Positions 11,215-19,544 of a stretch of DNA of 64,000 bases are shown in pieces. The notes beneath the pieces are model-generated. The model was given only the letters and a program-made list of their open reading frames with translations, did no database searches and was not told the origin of the DNA. The translations under genes were made by a program, and so were the position numbers. This DNA comes from DASSUW01 sp963849695 (GTDB lineage Bacteria > Actinomycetota > Thermoleophilia > Solirubrobacterales > Solirubrobacteraceae). Position 1 is the stretch's first letter; each line of letters opens with the position of its first letter. Where the stretch lies: assembly GCA_963849695.1 (NCBI GenBank), contig CAWKIT010000032.1:88170-152169 (forward strand), in the 5' to 3' direction.

Positions 11215-11745
11215 ATGACAAACGATGAGGACCTCCTCCTCTCGGGCGATCCCGAGGACTTCGGTCGGTTCTACGACCGCTACGTCGACATGCTGCTGGG
11301 TTACTTCGCACGCCGAGTCCACGATCCCGAGGTCGCCGCCGATCTCACCGGGGAGACGTTCGCCGCCGCCCTGGTGGCGCGCCGCCGGTTCCGGCGGGCG
11401 AGCACGCCGGCGGTGGCGTGGCTGTTCGGCATCGCCCAGCACAAGCTGGCCGACTACCGCCGCCGGGGTGCCGCCGAGGACCGCATGCGGCGGCGGCTCG
11501 GCATGGAGCGCGTGGCGGTCGCCGAGGAGGACGCCGACCTGATCACCATGCTCGGCCGCGACGCCGCCTGGCAGCTGATCGACGAGCTCCCGGCCGACCA
11601 GCGCGAGGCGGTCCGCGCGCACGTTCTGGAGGACCGCGGATACAGCGAGATCGCGGTCTCCTCGGACACCTCGGAGGCGGTCGTGCGCAAGCGCGTGAGC
11701 CGCGGGCTCGGGGCGCTGCGGAGCCGCATGGGGGCGCGGAGATGA
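11215..11745 (+). CDS. ECF-type sigma-70 family RNA polymerase sigma factor
   Basis: The 176-aa product has a region-2 block (FGRFYDRYVDMLLGYFARR, then AADLTGETFAAAL) and a region-4 helix-turn-helix (DELPADQREAVRAHVLEDR, GYSEIA). It directs RNA polymerase to a small regulon, usually including itself. The start is ATG 11215 behind a strong GCAGGAGGAA. Its stop overlaps the ATG of the next gene (ATGA), which encodes a one-TM protein and is probably its membrane anti-sigma or regulon partner. The target promoters are not evident from the 75-bp upstream region. Confidence 0.88.
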   Translation: MTNDEDLLLSGDPEDFGRFYDRYVDMLLGYFARRVHDPEVAADLTGETFAAALVARRRFRRASTPAVAWLFGIAQHKLADYRRRGAAEDRMRRRLGMERVAVAEEDADLITMLGRDAAWQLIDELPADQREAVRAHVLEDRGYSEIAVSSDTSEAVVRKRVSRGLGALRSRMGARR

Positions 11746-12576
11746 GCTTCGTCGCCGAGCTGCGCCAGGAGCTGGTGGACGCCGCCGAGCGCGAGCAGGC
11801 GCGCCGCGTGCCGCGGCTCGGGAGCCCGAGCCCGCGCTTCGTGGTGGCCGTCGCCGTGGCAGCGGTGATGGCGCTCGCGCTCGTGCTGGCGGCCGCGGCG
11901 CTCAACACGCGGCCGATCGATGACACCGACCGCCCAGCGGTGACGCCGACGCCCGACGCGCGGCCGCTGTTCGGCGGCACCCTGACGCCGGACGTGCGGT
12001 ACGTGACCAGCGTACTTCGTGCCGAGGCTGTCGTTCGTGGTGGCGCGACGACGAGTGGATGCGCCGTGGTCACCGACGCTGTCCGACGTGCTGATGCTCG
12101 TGCGCGTCAAGCGCGGCGAGCCCGGCCGCGAGCGCCGCCGCGGATCCGGCAGCTCGTATTCCTCCGGATCAGCGAGGTCGCCGACCCCTCGGTCCGCGGG
12201 CTCGAGGCCAGCCGCACGTCGGCGCCGACGGACCTGCACGCCTGGCTGAGCGACGCATCCCGACCTCGGGTCGGGCCGGCGCCGGCCGGTGACCGTCGCG
12301 GACGTGCCCGGCGAGCGGTTCCGATCGCGGCCCGAGTTCGACCGCCCGGCGCACCTGGACCCGTGGTGCCGCCGCGCTGGCAGGTCACGTGCACCTGCGC
12401 CTTGATCGCCCGGGGCCTCGACTGGCCGGACGGCGCGCTGATCCAGATGACGGTCCTGCGCACCGAGCCACAGCCCCTCGTGATCGCCTGTCGATACTCA
12501 CAGCGCGGGCGACCTGGCGGCGGTCGAGAAGGCCGCCGCCCCCCTGCTCGAGTCGCTGCAGATCGGGGTGCGCTGA
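11742..12576 (+). CDS. single-pass membrane protein, possible anti-sigma partner, frameshifted
   Basis: Starting MSFVAELRQELVDAAEREQ, it has a basic helical N-terminus and one membrane segment (FVVAVAVAAVMALALVLAAA, about residues 32-51), then a Pro/Asp-rich linker and an extracellular part. After about 12,010 the frame changes several times; readable pieces are FVPRLSFVVA, RQLVFLRISEVADPS, ARGLDWPDGALIQMTVL and LLESLQIGVR before the stop at 12576. The ATGA overlap with the sigma factor and the one-TM topology suggest an anti-sigma or sensor. No zinc anti-sigma motif is seen. The repeated shifts suggest poor sequence quality or decay. Confidence 0.5.
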
Positions 12577-12579
12577 CCG

Positions 12580-13014
12580 CTATTCGACGGTGAGCGTGCC
12601 CTCCATGCCGTTCTCGCGGTGCTGGCCGACCGGGCAGTAGAAGGTGTACTCGCCGGCCTCGAGGTCCACCGTCAGCTCCGTCTCGCCGCCGGTGACGGTC
12701 TCGCTCTCCTCCTCGACGCCGTTGCCCTCGACCTCGACCGCGTGCGGGGTGTCGGACTCGTTGACGAGCTTGACGGTGACGCTGCCGGCCTGGGCGGACA
12801 GCTCGCCCGGCTCCCACGAGATCGACCCGCCCGGATCGGCGGTCAGCGTGAGCGCCTCTCCCCCGCCGGAGGACTCCTGGGTGGCGGTTTCCGTGGCCTC
12901 CGGCGTCGACGCGGCACCGCCGCCACCGCCTTCGTCCTCGTCGTCCCCGCAGCCCGCCGCGAGCAGCACGCCTGCCGAGAGCAGGAGCGCGAGGACCCAG
13001 GTGATGCGCCGCAT
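12580..13014 (-). CDS. cupredoxin-domain lipoprotein
   Basis: This 144-aa secreted lipoprotein has a signal peptide MRRITWVLALLLSAGVLLAA with lipobox LLAAGC, followed by a Gly/Glu/Thr-rich linker and a plastocyanin/azurin-like domain. Likely type-1 copper ligands are a His in SDTPHAVEVEG and the C-terminal Cys-His-Met set in YCPVGQHRENGM. It would carry electrons or copper outside the membrane. It is tail-to-tail with the sigma/TM pair and followed downstream by nothing on its own strand until the 9430-11139 oxidoreductase. Confidence 0.85.
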   Translation of the reverse strand: MRRITWVLALLLSAGVLLAAGCGDDEDEGGGGGAASTPEATETATQESSGGGEALTLTADPGGSISWEPGELSAQAGSVTVKLVNESDTPHAVEVEGNGVEEESETVTGGETELTVDLEAGEYTFYCPVGQHRENGMEGTLTVE

Positions 13015-13072
13015 GTTCAGCTCCTCGTGATCGACATCGCGTCAGGAGGTACGCGGCTCTGGCGCGCTGGGT

Positions 13073-13774
13073 TCAGGAGAGGCGCGCGGTGAGGACGTTG
13101 CGCTTGTAGGGGCGGCCGTCCTTGCGGTGGCTGCGGCGGACGATCCGGATCGCGTTGTACTCGCCCTGGCGCAGCGCGGTGGTCAGCACGACGTATCCGC
13201 GGCCCTGCGCGTCGGTCCGGAACGTGCCGGCGGTCGCCGTCCACTCCTCGGCATCGCACAGGACCTCGTAGACGGCGTTCTTCGCCGGGAGGCCGCGCAC
13301 CCAGAGGTGGATCTCGGTGCCCTCGTCGTCGCTCTCGAGGTTCGCTCGGGCGCTCGCCGCCTGCGGGCCGCTGACGTTCTCGAACGAGACCTGGTAGCGC
13401 CGTGCGGGCTCCTCCTCCTCGCCGGTCACCGCGAAGGCGATCGCAGCCGCGGCCGCGGCCGCGCCGAGGGCGCCGACCGCCAGCCAGCGGGGCCGCGGCA
13501 TGCGCCAGCGGAGCCGGCGCCGCGGCCGGGTCGCCTTGTCGCGCGCGTAGGCGTCGAGCAGCCGCTCCTCGAAGGCCGGCGACAGCGGCTCGGCCGTCGC
13601 CTTCTCGGCGCCACCGGCCAGCGAGAGCAGGCCCGGCATCGGCGCGAGCGCGTCGTGCTCGGCCGCGCACTCGGGGCAGGTCTCCAGGTGGCGGCGCACG
13701 GCCGCGGCCTCGTCCGGCTCGAGCCCGCCGAGGACGTAGGCGCCGATCGCCGGACGCAGTTGCTCACAGCTCAC
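13073..13774 (-). CDS. RskA-type membrane anti-sigma factor
   Basis: This 233-aa product begins VSCEQLRPAIGAYVLGGL with a zinc-anti-sigma motif HLETCPECAAE (H-x3-C-x2-C), a Pro/Arg-rich linker, one TM segment (WLAVGALGAAAAAAAIAFAV) and an extracytoplasmic RskA domain (YQVSFENVSGPQAA ... LWVRGLPAKNAVYEVLC). It should hold the neighbouring sigma factor at the membrane until an envelope signal releases it. The start GTG 13774 overlaps the sigma stop (GTGA), the usual sigma/anti-sigma coupling. Confidence 0.88.
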   Translation of the reverse strand: MSCEQLRPAIGAYVLGGLEPDEAAAVRRHLETCPECAAEHDALAPMPGLLSLAGGAEKATAEPLSPAFEERLLDAYARDKATRPRRRLRWRMPRPRWLAVGALGAAAAAAAIAFAVTGEEEEPARRYQVSFENVSGPQAASARANLESDDEGTEIHLWVRGLPAKNAVYEVLCDAEEWTATAGTFRTDAQGRGYVVLTTALRQGEYNAIRIVRRSHRKDGRPYKRNVLTARLS

Positions 13775-14322
13775 GGCACAACCCCCATCTCTTCCAGCGC
13801 GAGCCTCAGCGAGCGTAGCGCGTACCAGGTCCTGCTCTTGACGGTTCCGATCGGCAGCTCGCACCGCTCGGAGATCTCGCGCACCGACAACCCCTGGAAG
13901 TGCGCGAGGCGGATCATCTGGCGGTGCTCCGGGGTCAGCCGCTCGAGCGCGGCGGCGACCTGCCAGCCGAGCATCGCCTGCTCGATCGAGTCGCCGGGGG
14001 CGGCGGTCTCGAACAGCGAGTCGCTGCCCGCCAGGGCTGGGCGCGCCGACGCGCGGCGCCGCATGTCGATGATCGCGTGGCGGGTGATCTGGTACAGCCA
14101 GGTGCGGACGCTCCCGCGCGCCGGGTCGTACCGGTCGGCATGCCGCCAGGCGCGGGTGAACACCTCCTGCACGATCTCCTCGGCCGCGCCCCGCTCACCG
14201 AGCGCGTTCAGCGCAAAGCCGAGCAGCTCACCCGCGTAGGCGCGGTAGAGCTCGCGAAGGGCCTCGCCCGTCGCGTCGGCCCGCAGGCGCTCCATCAGCT
14301 GGGCGTCGTTCGCCACGGTCAC
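13771..14322 (-). CDS. SigK-like ECF sigma factor
   Basis: The 183-aa ECF sigma factor has region 2 (LRELYRAYAGELLGFALNAL, AAEEIVQEVFTRAWRHADRY, TWLYQITRHAIIDMRRR) and region 4 (LTPEHRQMIRLAHFQGLSV, EISERCELPIGTVKSRTW). The start is GTG 14322, overlapping the stop of the thioredoxin-like gene (GTGA), or GTG 14316. It is immediately followed by an RskA-type anti-sigma. Such pairs in actinobacteria usually respond to redox or envelope stress, which fits the AhpC, DsbA-like and cupredoxin genes beside it; that link is inferred. Confidence 0.88.
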   Translation of the reverse strand: MTVANDAQLMERLRADATGEALRELYRAYAGELLGFALNALGERGAAEEIVQEVFTRAWRHADRYDPARGSVRTWLYQITRHAIIDMRRRASARPALAGSDSLFETAAPGDSIEQAMLGWQVAAALERLTPEHRQMIRLAHFQGLSVREISERCELPIGTVKSRTWYALRSLRLALEEMGVVP

Positions 14323-14819
14323 ACGGTGTACGCGAACAGCTGGACGGCGGTTCGCCCCGAGTATGGCCGACCGTCGCGGAAGAGCGTCGGGGTCGTGACG
14401 ACGCCGGCGCGGACGCCGCCTCGGAAGTGGGCGCTGACGCGATCGGCGACGCGCTGCGACCGTCGTTCGGCGTCGAAGCGCTCGAGGTCGAGGCCGAGGG
14501 CCTCGGCGCGCGCCCACAGGTGCGGGTCCTCGAGCCGGCCCTGGTCGTCGAACAGCGAGTCGTGCATCGGCCAGAAGGCGCCCTGGGCGGCGGCCGCCTC
14601 GGCGGCGTGGGCGGCGGCCTGCGCCCGCGGGTGGCTGGCCCGGACGGGAAAGTGCCGGAACGCGATCCGCAGCGGCTGCGTCCGCAGCCGCAGCTCGAGC
14701 TGCGCGCAGAACGGGCACTCGTAGTCGCCGTAGACGATCGCCAGCGGAGCGTCCTCCGGTCCCCGCGCGTGATCGTCGGGCGAGAGCGGCGGCAGCGGGG
14801 CGGAACGGAGGTCGGTCAC
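14319..14819 (-). CDS. DsbA-like thiol:disulfide oxidoreductase
   Basis: This 166-aa thioredoxin-fold protein has a CPFC active site (GDYECPFCAQLELRLR) and the cis-proline loop GVVTTPTLFRDGR. It matches the DsbA/FrnE branch with an inserted helical domain (PRAQAAAHAAEAAAAQGAFW). No signal peptide is seen, so it may be cytoplasmic. The start is GTG 14819, 36 bases after the AhpC stop. It sits in a run AhpC - DsbA-like - sigma - RskA with overlapping ends, suggesting one redox-stress transcription unit. Confidence 0.82.
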   Translation of the reverse strand: MTDLRSAPLPPLSPDDHARGPEDAPLAIVYGDYECPFCAQLELRLRTQPLRIAFRHFPVRASHPRAQAAAHAAEAAAAQGAFWPMHDSLFDDQGRLEDPHLWARAEALGLDLERFDAERRSQRVADRVSAHFRGGVRAGVVTTPTLFRDGRPYSGRTAVQLFAYTV

Positions 14820-14854
14820 GACGGTCGGGGGTCGATCCGGCGTCGGGCGATCGG

Positions 14855-15301
14855 TCAGAGCGCGTCGAAGATCAGGTTCGCGCCGGGAAGCTCGCTCGGG
14901 GACGGCGCCTGGTAGCTCGATTTGACCACGCCGTCGGGCCCGACGATCACCAGCGCCCGCTGCGGAAAGCCGTCTGGGTGCAGGACATCGAACGCCCGGC
15001 AGGCGGCGCCCTTGGGCTCGAAGTCCGACAGCTGCTCGATCGCGATCCCGAGCTGGTCGCGGAACGCCGTCTGTGAGTACGTGGCGTCGCACGACACGCC
15101 GTACAGCGTCGCGCCGCGGGCGGCGAACTCGTCGAGCAGCTCGTTGTACACGCCCAGCTGGTCGGTGCAGACCGGCGAGAACGCGAACGGATAGAAGACC
15201 AAGACCGTCGTCCGGCCGAGCAGGTCCTGACGCGTGAACGGTGGGCCGTCGGCGCGGGCCAGCGAGAACTCCGGCGCCGGCTCGCCGGCGGCGATGGCCA
15301 C
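14855..15301 (-). CDS. peroxiredoxin (AhpC/TSA, AhpE/BCP-like)
   Basis: This 148-aa peroxiredoxin would reduce peroxides through the peroxidatic Cys in FYPFAFSPVCTDQLG (about residue 43). It carries the family segments VLVFYPFAFSPVC, LYGVSCDATYSQTAF and FPQRALVIVGPDGVV. A second Cys (VSCDA) could be resolving but its position is not the classic 2-Cys C-terminal one. The start GTG 15301 overlaps the rpsO stop (TAGTG), so it is translationally coupled to a ribosomal protein gene, an unusual neighbour. Confidence 0.88.
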   Translation of the reverse strand: MAIAAGEPAPEFSLARADGPPFTRQDLLGRTTVLVFYPFAFSPVCTDQLGVYNELLDEFAARGATLYGVSCDATYSQTAFRDQLGIAIEQLSDFEPKGAACRAFDVLHPDGFPQRALVIVGPDGVVKSSYQAPSPSELPGANLIFDAL

Positions 15302-15573
15302 TACCGGCGGAGGCCGAGCTCGCGGATCAGCGAGCGGTAGCCCTCGAGATCCTTCTTCTGCAGGTAGTTGAGGAACCGGCGGCGGCGGCCGACCAGCATC
15401 AGCAGCCCGCGGCGCGAGTGGTGGTCGTGCTTGTGCTCGCGCAGATGCTCGGTGAGGTGGTTGATGCGCGAGGTGAGCAGCGCGATCTGCACCTCGGTGG
15501 CGCCGGTGTCGTTCTCGCCCTTGCCGAACTTCTGGACGAGCTCGCGCTTCTTTTCTGCGGTGATCGCGGTCAT
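15301..15573 (-). CDS. rpsO: 30S ribosomal protein S15
   Basis: This is a 90-aa S15, full length: MTAITAEKKRELVQKFGKG, GATEVQIALLTSRINHLTEH, HKHDHHSRRGLLMLVGRRRR, FLNYLQKKDLEGYRSLI. S15 binds 16S rRNA early in 30S assembly. In most bacteria rpsO sits directly before pnp; here a 7-kb block of redox, sigma and oxidoreductase genes separates them. It follows the RecD-like helicase by 133 bp, which probably contains its promoter. Confidence 0.97.
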   Translation of the reverse strand: MTAITAEKKRELVQKFGKGENDTGATEVQIALLTSRINHLTEHLREHKHDHHSRRGLLMLVGRRRRFLNYLQKKDLEGYRSLIRELGLRR

Positions 15574-15644
15574 CTGCGGCGAGGCAGGGTAGCAGGGAGC
15601 GCCCTCCGCAGTGCGCCTTTGCCGTCCGGTCAGATACGTACGAT

Positions 15645-15660
15645 TCGAACATGTGTTCGC
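15645..15660. promoter_or_regulatory. LexA/SOS-box-like palindrome
   Basis: TCGAACATGTGTTCGC matches the actinobacterial LexA box TCGAAC-N4-GTTCGA with one mismatch in the last position. It lies in the 133-bp gap between the RecD-like helicase stop and rpsO, about 75 bp upstream of the rpsO start. Why rpsO would be SOS-controlled is unclear, so the site may be fortuitous or serve an unseen transcript. Confidence 0.4.
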
Positions 15661-15706
15661 AGATGACAGACGACGAGCGGGTGGCAGCCGAGCAGCGCCC
15701 GACAAC

Positions 15707-17818
15707 TCACGACAGCCGCGCCGTCAGCCGCGAATGCCGGCGGGAGGTGTCCGGCGTGGCGGCCGCGTCGGCCACCACGCTCCTGCGCCCGACGATGACC
15801 GTGGCGGTGCGGGCGCGGGTCATCGCCGTGTAGAGCAGCTCTCGGCGCAGGAAGCGCGCGCCCGCTGCCGGGTGGGCGATCACGATCGCGATCGGCAGCT
15901 CGATGCCCTGGCCCTTGTGGATCGAGCACGCGTACGCGAGCTGCAGTCGGGGTGCCTCGTCCTCCGGGAGCGCGATCACGGCGCCTTCCGCGTCCACCAG
16001 CAGGTGCTCGTCGTTCTCGTCGAGCAGCCGCAGAAGCGTGCCGTTCATCAGGCCGAGCTCGTGCAGGTTGCGGCCGGACAGCATCAGCTTGTCGCCGATC
16101 CGCAGCCGTCCGGCGGCCACCTCCCGCCCGCCGGGATTCAGCGCCTGGCGCAGCCGGGCGTTCAGCGCGTCGATGCCGAGCGCGCCCTTGTACACCGGCG
16201 CGAAGACCTGGATGTCCGTGAGCGGATCGACGCCGTAGTGGCGCGGGAGCCGCTCGCCGACCAGCGAGACGACCTCGTCGAGTGCGGCACCGGGATCGGA
16301 GCGCTCGATCAGGAAGAGGTCACGGGTCAGGCCCGGCTCCCCCGCGAACGAGGGAGCGTCGCCGTGCCGCACTGCGTGGGCGCCGCGCACGATCATGCTC
16401 CCGGCGGCCTGGCGGAAGATGTGCGTGAGCCGGGCGCCCGGCACGACCCCGCTCTCCACCAGCTCGGCGAACGGCTTGCCGGCGCCGACCGGGGCAAGCT
16501 GGTCGGCGTCTCCGACGAGCACGACGTGCGTCCGCCGCCCCACCGCCCGCAGGAGCGTCACGAGGAGCTCGAGATTGGCCATCGAGGTCTCGTCGACGAT
16601 CAGGAGGTCGGCCTCCAGCTCGTCGACCGTCGGCCCCTGGTCGGGCACCCACCCCAGCGCGCTGTGGATGGTGGAGGCCTCGCGCCCGGTCGACTCCGCC
16701 ATCCGGCGGGCGGCGCGGCCGGTCGGCGCCACGAGCATGATCGACGCGGCCTGCTCGGCCGCCGCGGCGCAGATCAGCCGGATCGTCGCGGTCTTGCCGG
16801 TGCCGGGTCCGCCGGTGACGATCGAGAGCCGGGAGCCGAACGCGGCGCGCACCGCCGCCCACTGCTCGGGCGCCGGCACGAGGTCGGCAGCGGCGGCGCG
16901 AGCCGGCATCGACAGGCGCGGCTTCGCGCCACGCAGCCGCCGCACCTTCTGCGCGAGCTCGGCCTCCAGCGCCGCCGTCTGCGGGCGGTACGCCCAGACC
17001 TGGTCCGAGCCATCCACTTCGAGCACCAGCTCGCCGGCGGCGGTCATCTCGCGCAGCACAGAGGACCCCGGGGGCGGGCCGCCGAGCAGCGCGGCCTTCG
17101 CGGCGAGCTCACCCACAGGCAGGCAGGTCGAGCCGTCCTTCTCCGCCTCGGCGAGCACGTGCACCACCCGTGCGCGCGTCCGGGCGGCGGAATCGGCCGC
17201 CACGCCACCCGCGCGGGCGATCCGGTCGGCCGTGTGGAAGCCGACCCCGAACACGCTCGTGAGCTCGTACGGCCGGCCGCGGACGACCTCGTGCGCGCCG
17301 TCGCCGTAGTGCTTGGCGATCCGCGGCACCAGCCACGCGAGCCCGTGCGGCGCGAGCAGCAGATGCAGCTGGCGTGTGGAGCGCAGCGCGCTCCACGACC
17401 CGACCGCCTCGCCCGCCCGCCGCCTGCTGAGGCCGACCGCCACGAACGCGGCATGCGGATCGCGGTCGATCTCGTCGAGCACGCGGTCTCCGTGGCGCTC
17501 GAGCAGCCGCGCCGCGCGGATCCCGCCCACGTGCTTGACGCGCCTCAGGTACGCGATCAGCGCGTCCGCGCCGGACGGCGCGAGCGGCTCTGCGATCGCC
17601 ACCTTGACCTGCATGCCGAACCGCCGGTCGTCCTGCCATACCCCGCTGATCCGGACCCGCTCGCGCTCCTCGAGGTGCGCGATCGCGCCCACCAGCACGA
17701 CCTCGTCGCCGTCGCGGTCGGCGTCCAGCACCGCGAAGCCGGTCTCGTCGCTCGCCCACCGCCGGCGCCGGACGAGCACCTCGTCCTCGAACGCCGTCCC
17801 GGGCTCGCCGTCGATCAC
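15707..17818 (-). CDS. RecD-like (RecD2) superfamily 1 DNA helicase
   Basis: The 703-aa 5'-to-3' SF1 helicase is of the RecD2 type (no RecBC neighbours). An N-terminal OB-like domain and helix-hairpin region (RVKHVGGIRAARLLERHG) precede the motor: Walker A GGPGTGKTATIR, Walker B LLIVDETSMANLELL, motif III LVGDADQLAPVGAGKPF, and the motif V/VI region YACSIHKGQGIE ... LLYTAMTRAR. It unwinds DNA in repair. The start is GTG 17818; ribF lies 22 bp upstream. The frame is intact. Confidence 0.9.
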   Translation of the reverse strand: MIDGEPGTAFEDEVLVRRRRWASDETGFAVLDADRDGDEVVLVGAIAHLEERERVRISGVWQDDRRFGMQVKVAIAEPLAPSGADALIAYLRRVKHVGGIRAARLLERHGDRVLDEIDRDPHAAFVAVGLSRRRAGEAVGSWSALRSTRQLHLLLAPHGLAWLVPRIAKHYGDGAHEVVRGRPYELTSVFGVGFHTADRIARAGGVAADSAARTRARVVHVLAEAEKDGSTCLPVGELAAKAALLGGPPPGSSVLREMTAAGELVLEVDGSDQVWAYRPQTAALEAELAQKVRRLRGAKPRLSMPARAAAADLVPAPEQWAAVRAAFGSRLSIVTGGPGTGKTATIRLICAAAAEQAASIMLVAPTGRAARRMAESTGREASTIHSALGWVPDQGPTVDELEADLLIVDETSMANLELLVTLLRAVGRRTHVVLVGDADQLAPVGAGKPFAELVESGVVPGARLTHIFRQAAGSMIVRGAHAVRHGDAPSFAGEPGLTRDLFLIERSDPGAALDEVVSLVGERLPRHYGVDPLTDIQVFAPVYKGALGIDALNARLRQALNPGGREVAAGRLRIGDKLMLSGRNLHELGLMNGTLLRLLDENDEHLLVDAEGAVIALPEDEAPRLQLAYACSIHKGQGIELPIAIVIAHPAAGARFLRRELLYTAMTRARTATVIVGRRSVVADAAATPDTSRRHSRLTARLS

Positions 17819-17839
17819 GCGACCATTCTCGCGCGCGAC

Positions 17840-18718
17840 CTAGCCCGCGATCCGGCGCGTCTCCTCCACGTCGGCGCCCATCTGCTCGACCAGGGCTTCG
17901 ACGCTGTCGAACCGGCGCTCGCCGCGCAGCCGCTCCACGAAGTCGAGCCGCATCCCGCGACCGTAGATGTCGCCCTCGAAGTCGAGCAGGAAGGCCTCGA
18001 CCAACAGCCCGCGACCGGTCTTGAACGTCGGCCGCACGCCGACGTTCACGGCCGCGACGAAGGCCGAGCCGTCGATCGTGGCGCGGCACGCATAGATCCC
18101 ATGGTCGGGGACCACCAGCCGCGGGTCGGGCACCAGGTTCGCCGTCGGGAACCCGAGCGAGCGGCCGCGCTTGTCGCCGTGCGCGATCGTGCCGCGCATC
18201 TGGAACGGCGCTCCCAGGAAACGCGCCGCGGCGGCGACGTCACCCGCCGCCACCAGCCCGCGGATATGCGTCGAGGAGATGATCTCCCCGTCGAGCTCGA
18301 CCAGCTCGACGACCCGCGTCTCGAACGCGCGCTGCTCGCGCAGCAGCGCCGCGTCGCCACGAGCGCGATTGCCGAAGCGGAAGTTCTCGCCGACCGACAC
18401 GCGCTCGGCGCCGAGCCGGCCGGCCAGCTCCTGGTCGATGAACTCCTGCGCGGTCTGGGCCATGCGCGCGCCGTCGAACGGGATCACCACGAGCTCGTCG
18501 ACCCCGAGGCCGGCGATCAGGTCGGCCTTGATCTCGAGCGACGTCAGCAGCTTCGGCGCGCTGTCCGGCGCCACCACCGTGCGCGGGTGCGGCTCGAAGG
18601 TCAGCACCGTGTCGGCGCCGCGGATCACCTCGCGGTGGCCGAGGTGCACGCCGTCGAACTCGCCCACGGCGAGATGGCGCGGCCGCCGCGCGGCGTCGGG
18701 GAGCCAGGTGACATCCAT
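17840..18718 (-). CDS. ribF: bifunctional riboflavin kinase / FAD synthetase
   Basis: This 292-aa enzyme makes FMN then FAD. The N-terminal adenylyltransferase domain has AVGEFDGVHLGHREVI and ENFRFGNRARGD; the C-terminal kinase has GTIAHGDKRGRSLGFPTANL and VNVGVRPTFKTG. The start is ATG 18718, sharing one base with the truB stop (TGATG). truB-ribF is the standard order. The frame is intact. Confidence 0.95.
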   Translation of the reverse strand: MDVTWLPDAARRPRHLAVGEFDGVHLGHREVIRGADTVLTFEPHPRTVVAPDSAPKLLTSLEIKADLIAGLGVDELVVIPFDGARMAQTAQEFIDQELAGRLGAERVSVGENFRFGNRARGDAALLREQRAFETRVVELVELDGEIISSTHIRGLVAAGDVAAAARFLGAPFQMRGTIAHGDKRGRSLGFPTANLVPDPRLVVPDHGIYACRATIDGSAFVAAVNVGVRPTFKTGRGLLVEAFLLDFEGDIYGRGMRLDFVERLRGERRFDSVEALVEQMGADVEETRRIAG

Positions 18719-19543
18719 CAGCCGCGGAAGCCTACGACGGGCTTGAGCAGGCCGCCCGGCCGCGGCTCGGCAAGCGCGATCAGGCCCGCGTCGTCGCGCA
18801 GGCGGACGACGCCGTGGAGTGCAGGCGCCCGCTTCCACCGCCACCCCGTGGAGTGCAGGGGCGCCCGCTTCGACCGCCACCCCGTGGCCTGCGCGCCGCG
18901 CGGCGTCACCGGCCAGCTCGACGGCCGGCAGGAACCGCAAAGCCTCGTCGAGGGGCACCATCCGCTCCGGGTCGGCATCACCCACCTCGAACGGCCCGAT
19001 CCCCGTCCGCCGCAGCTCGAGGCAGTACGCGTCACCGAGGTCGGCGATCAGTGACCGCACGTACGTCCCCGACGAGCACTCGATCTCGAACCCCGCGCGC
19101 TCGCCGTCCCGCCACAGCAGCGCGAACCGCGAGACGTGCACCGAGCGTTCAGCGAGCTCCACGGCCTCGCCCCGCCGCGCGAGGGCGTACGCCCGCCTGC
19201 CCCCGACCTTGACCGCCGAGTACGCGGGCGGGCGCTGGCGGATCGTGCCGGTCGGCAGGGCCTCGAGTGACGGCATGCGACCGGCCGCGATCTCGCCCTC
19301 GACGTCGCCGGTGGTGGACACATGGCCCAGCCGCGCCACCGTCTCGTAGCGTTTGGGCAGGGCCATGAGAAACCGCTGCGCGCGCGTCGCTCGGCCGACG
19401 AGCACCAGCAGCAGCCCCGTCGCGAAGGGATCGAGGGTTCCCGCGTGTCCGACCTTCGAGGACAGGCGACGGCGCTGGGAAGCCACCACGTCGTGCGACG
19501 TCACCCCCGCGGGCTTGTCGACGAGGATGACGCCGTCAGCCAC
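18718..19543 (-). CDS. truB: tRNA pseudouridine(55) synthase, frameshifted in a tandem repeat
   Basis: TruB makes pseudouridine 55 in tRNA. Motifs are GVILVDKPAGVTSHDVV, KVGHAGTLDPFATGLLL (catalytic Asp), RQRPPAYSAVKVGGRRAY and CSSGTYVRSLIADLGDAY. The C-terminal part contains two copies of a 34/36-bp unit encoding VAVEAGAPALHG; the second copy to be translated lacks two bases, throwing the frame so that the expected end (VRLRDDAGLIALAEPRPGG) is out of frame. The span of 826 nt is three-fold plus one. Start GTG 19543. The repeat may be a real insertion in the C-terminal PUA-like tail, and the two-base loss either an error or slippage. Confidence 0.9.
18812..18881. repeat. 34/36-bp tandem duplication inside truB
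   Basis: Unit 1 (18812-18845, 34 bp) and unit 2 (18846-18881, 36 bp) both begin CCGTGGAGTGCAGG and end CCGCCACC; a third partial CCGTGG follows. They differ by one substitution and a 2-base gap, which shifts the truB frame. On the minus strand each complete unit encodes twelve residues, VAVEAGAPALHG. Confidence 0.85.
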
Positions 19544-19544
19544 C

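Noticed and set aside
15651..15833. Small plus-strand frame overlapping the LexA-like box and the end of the RecD-like gene
   Set aside because: It is antisense to the helicase 3' end and has no recognisable features.
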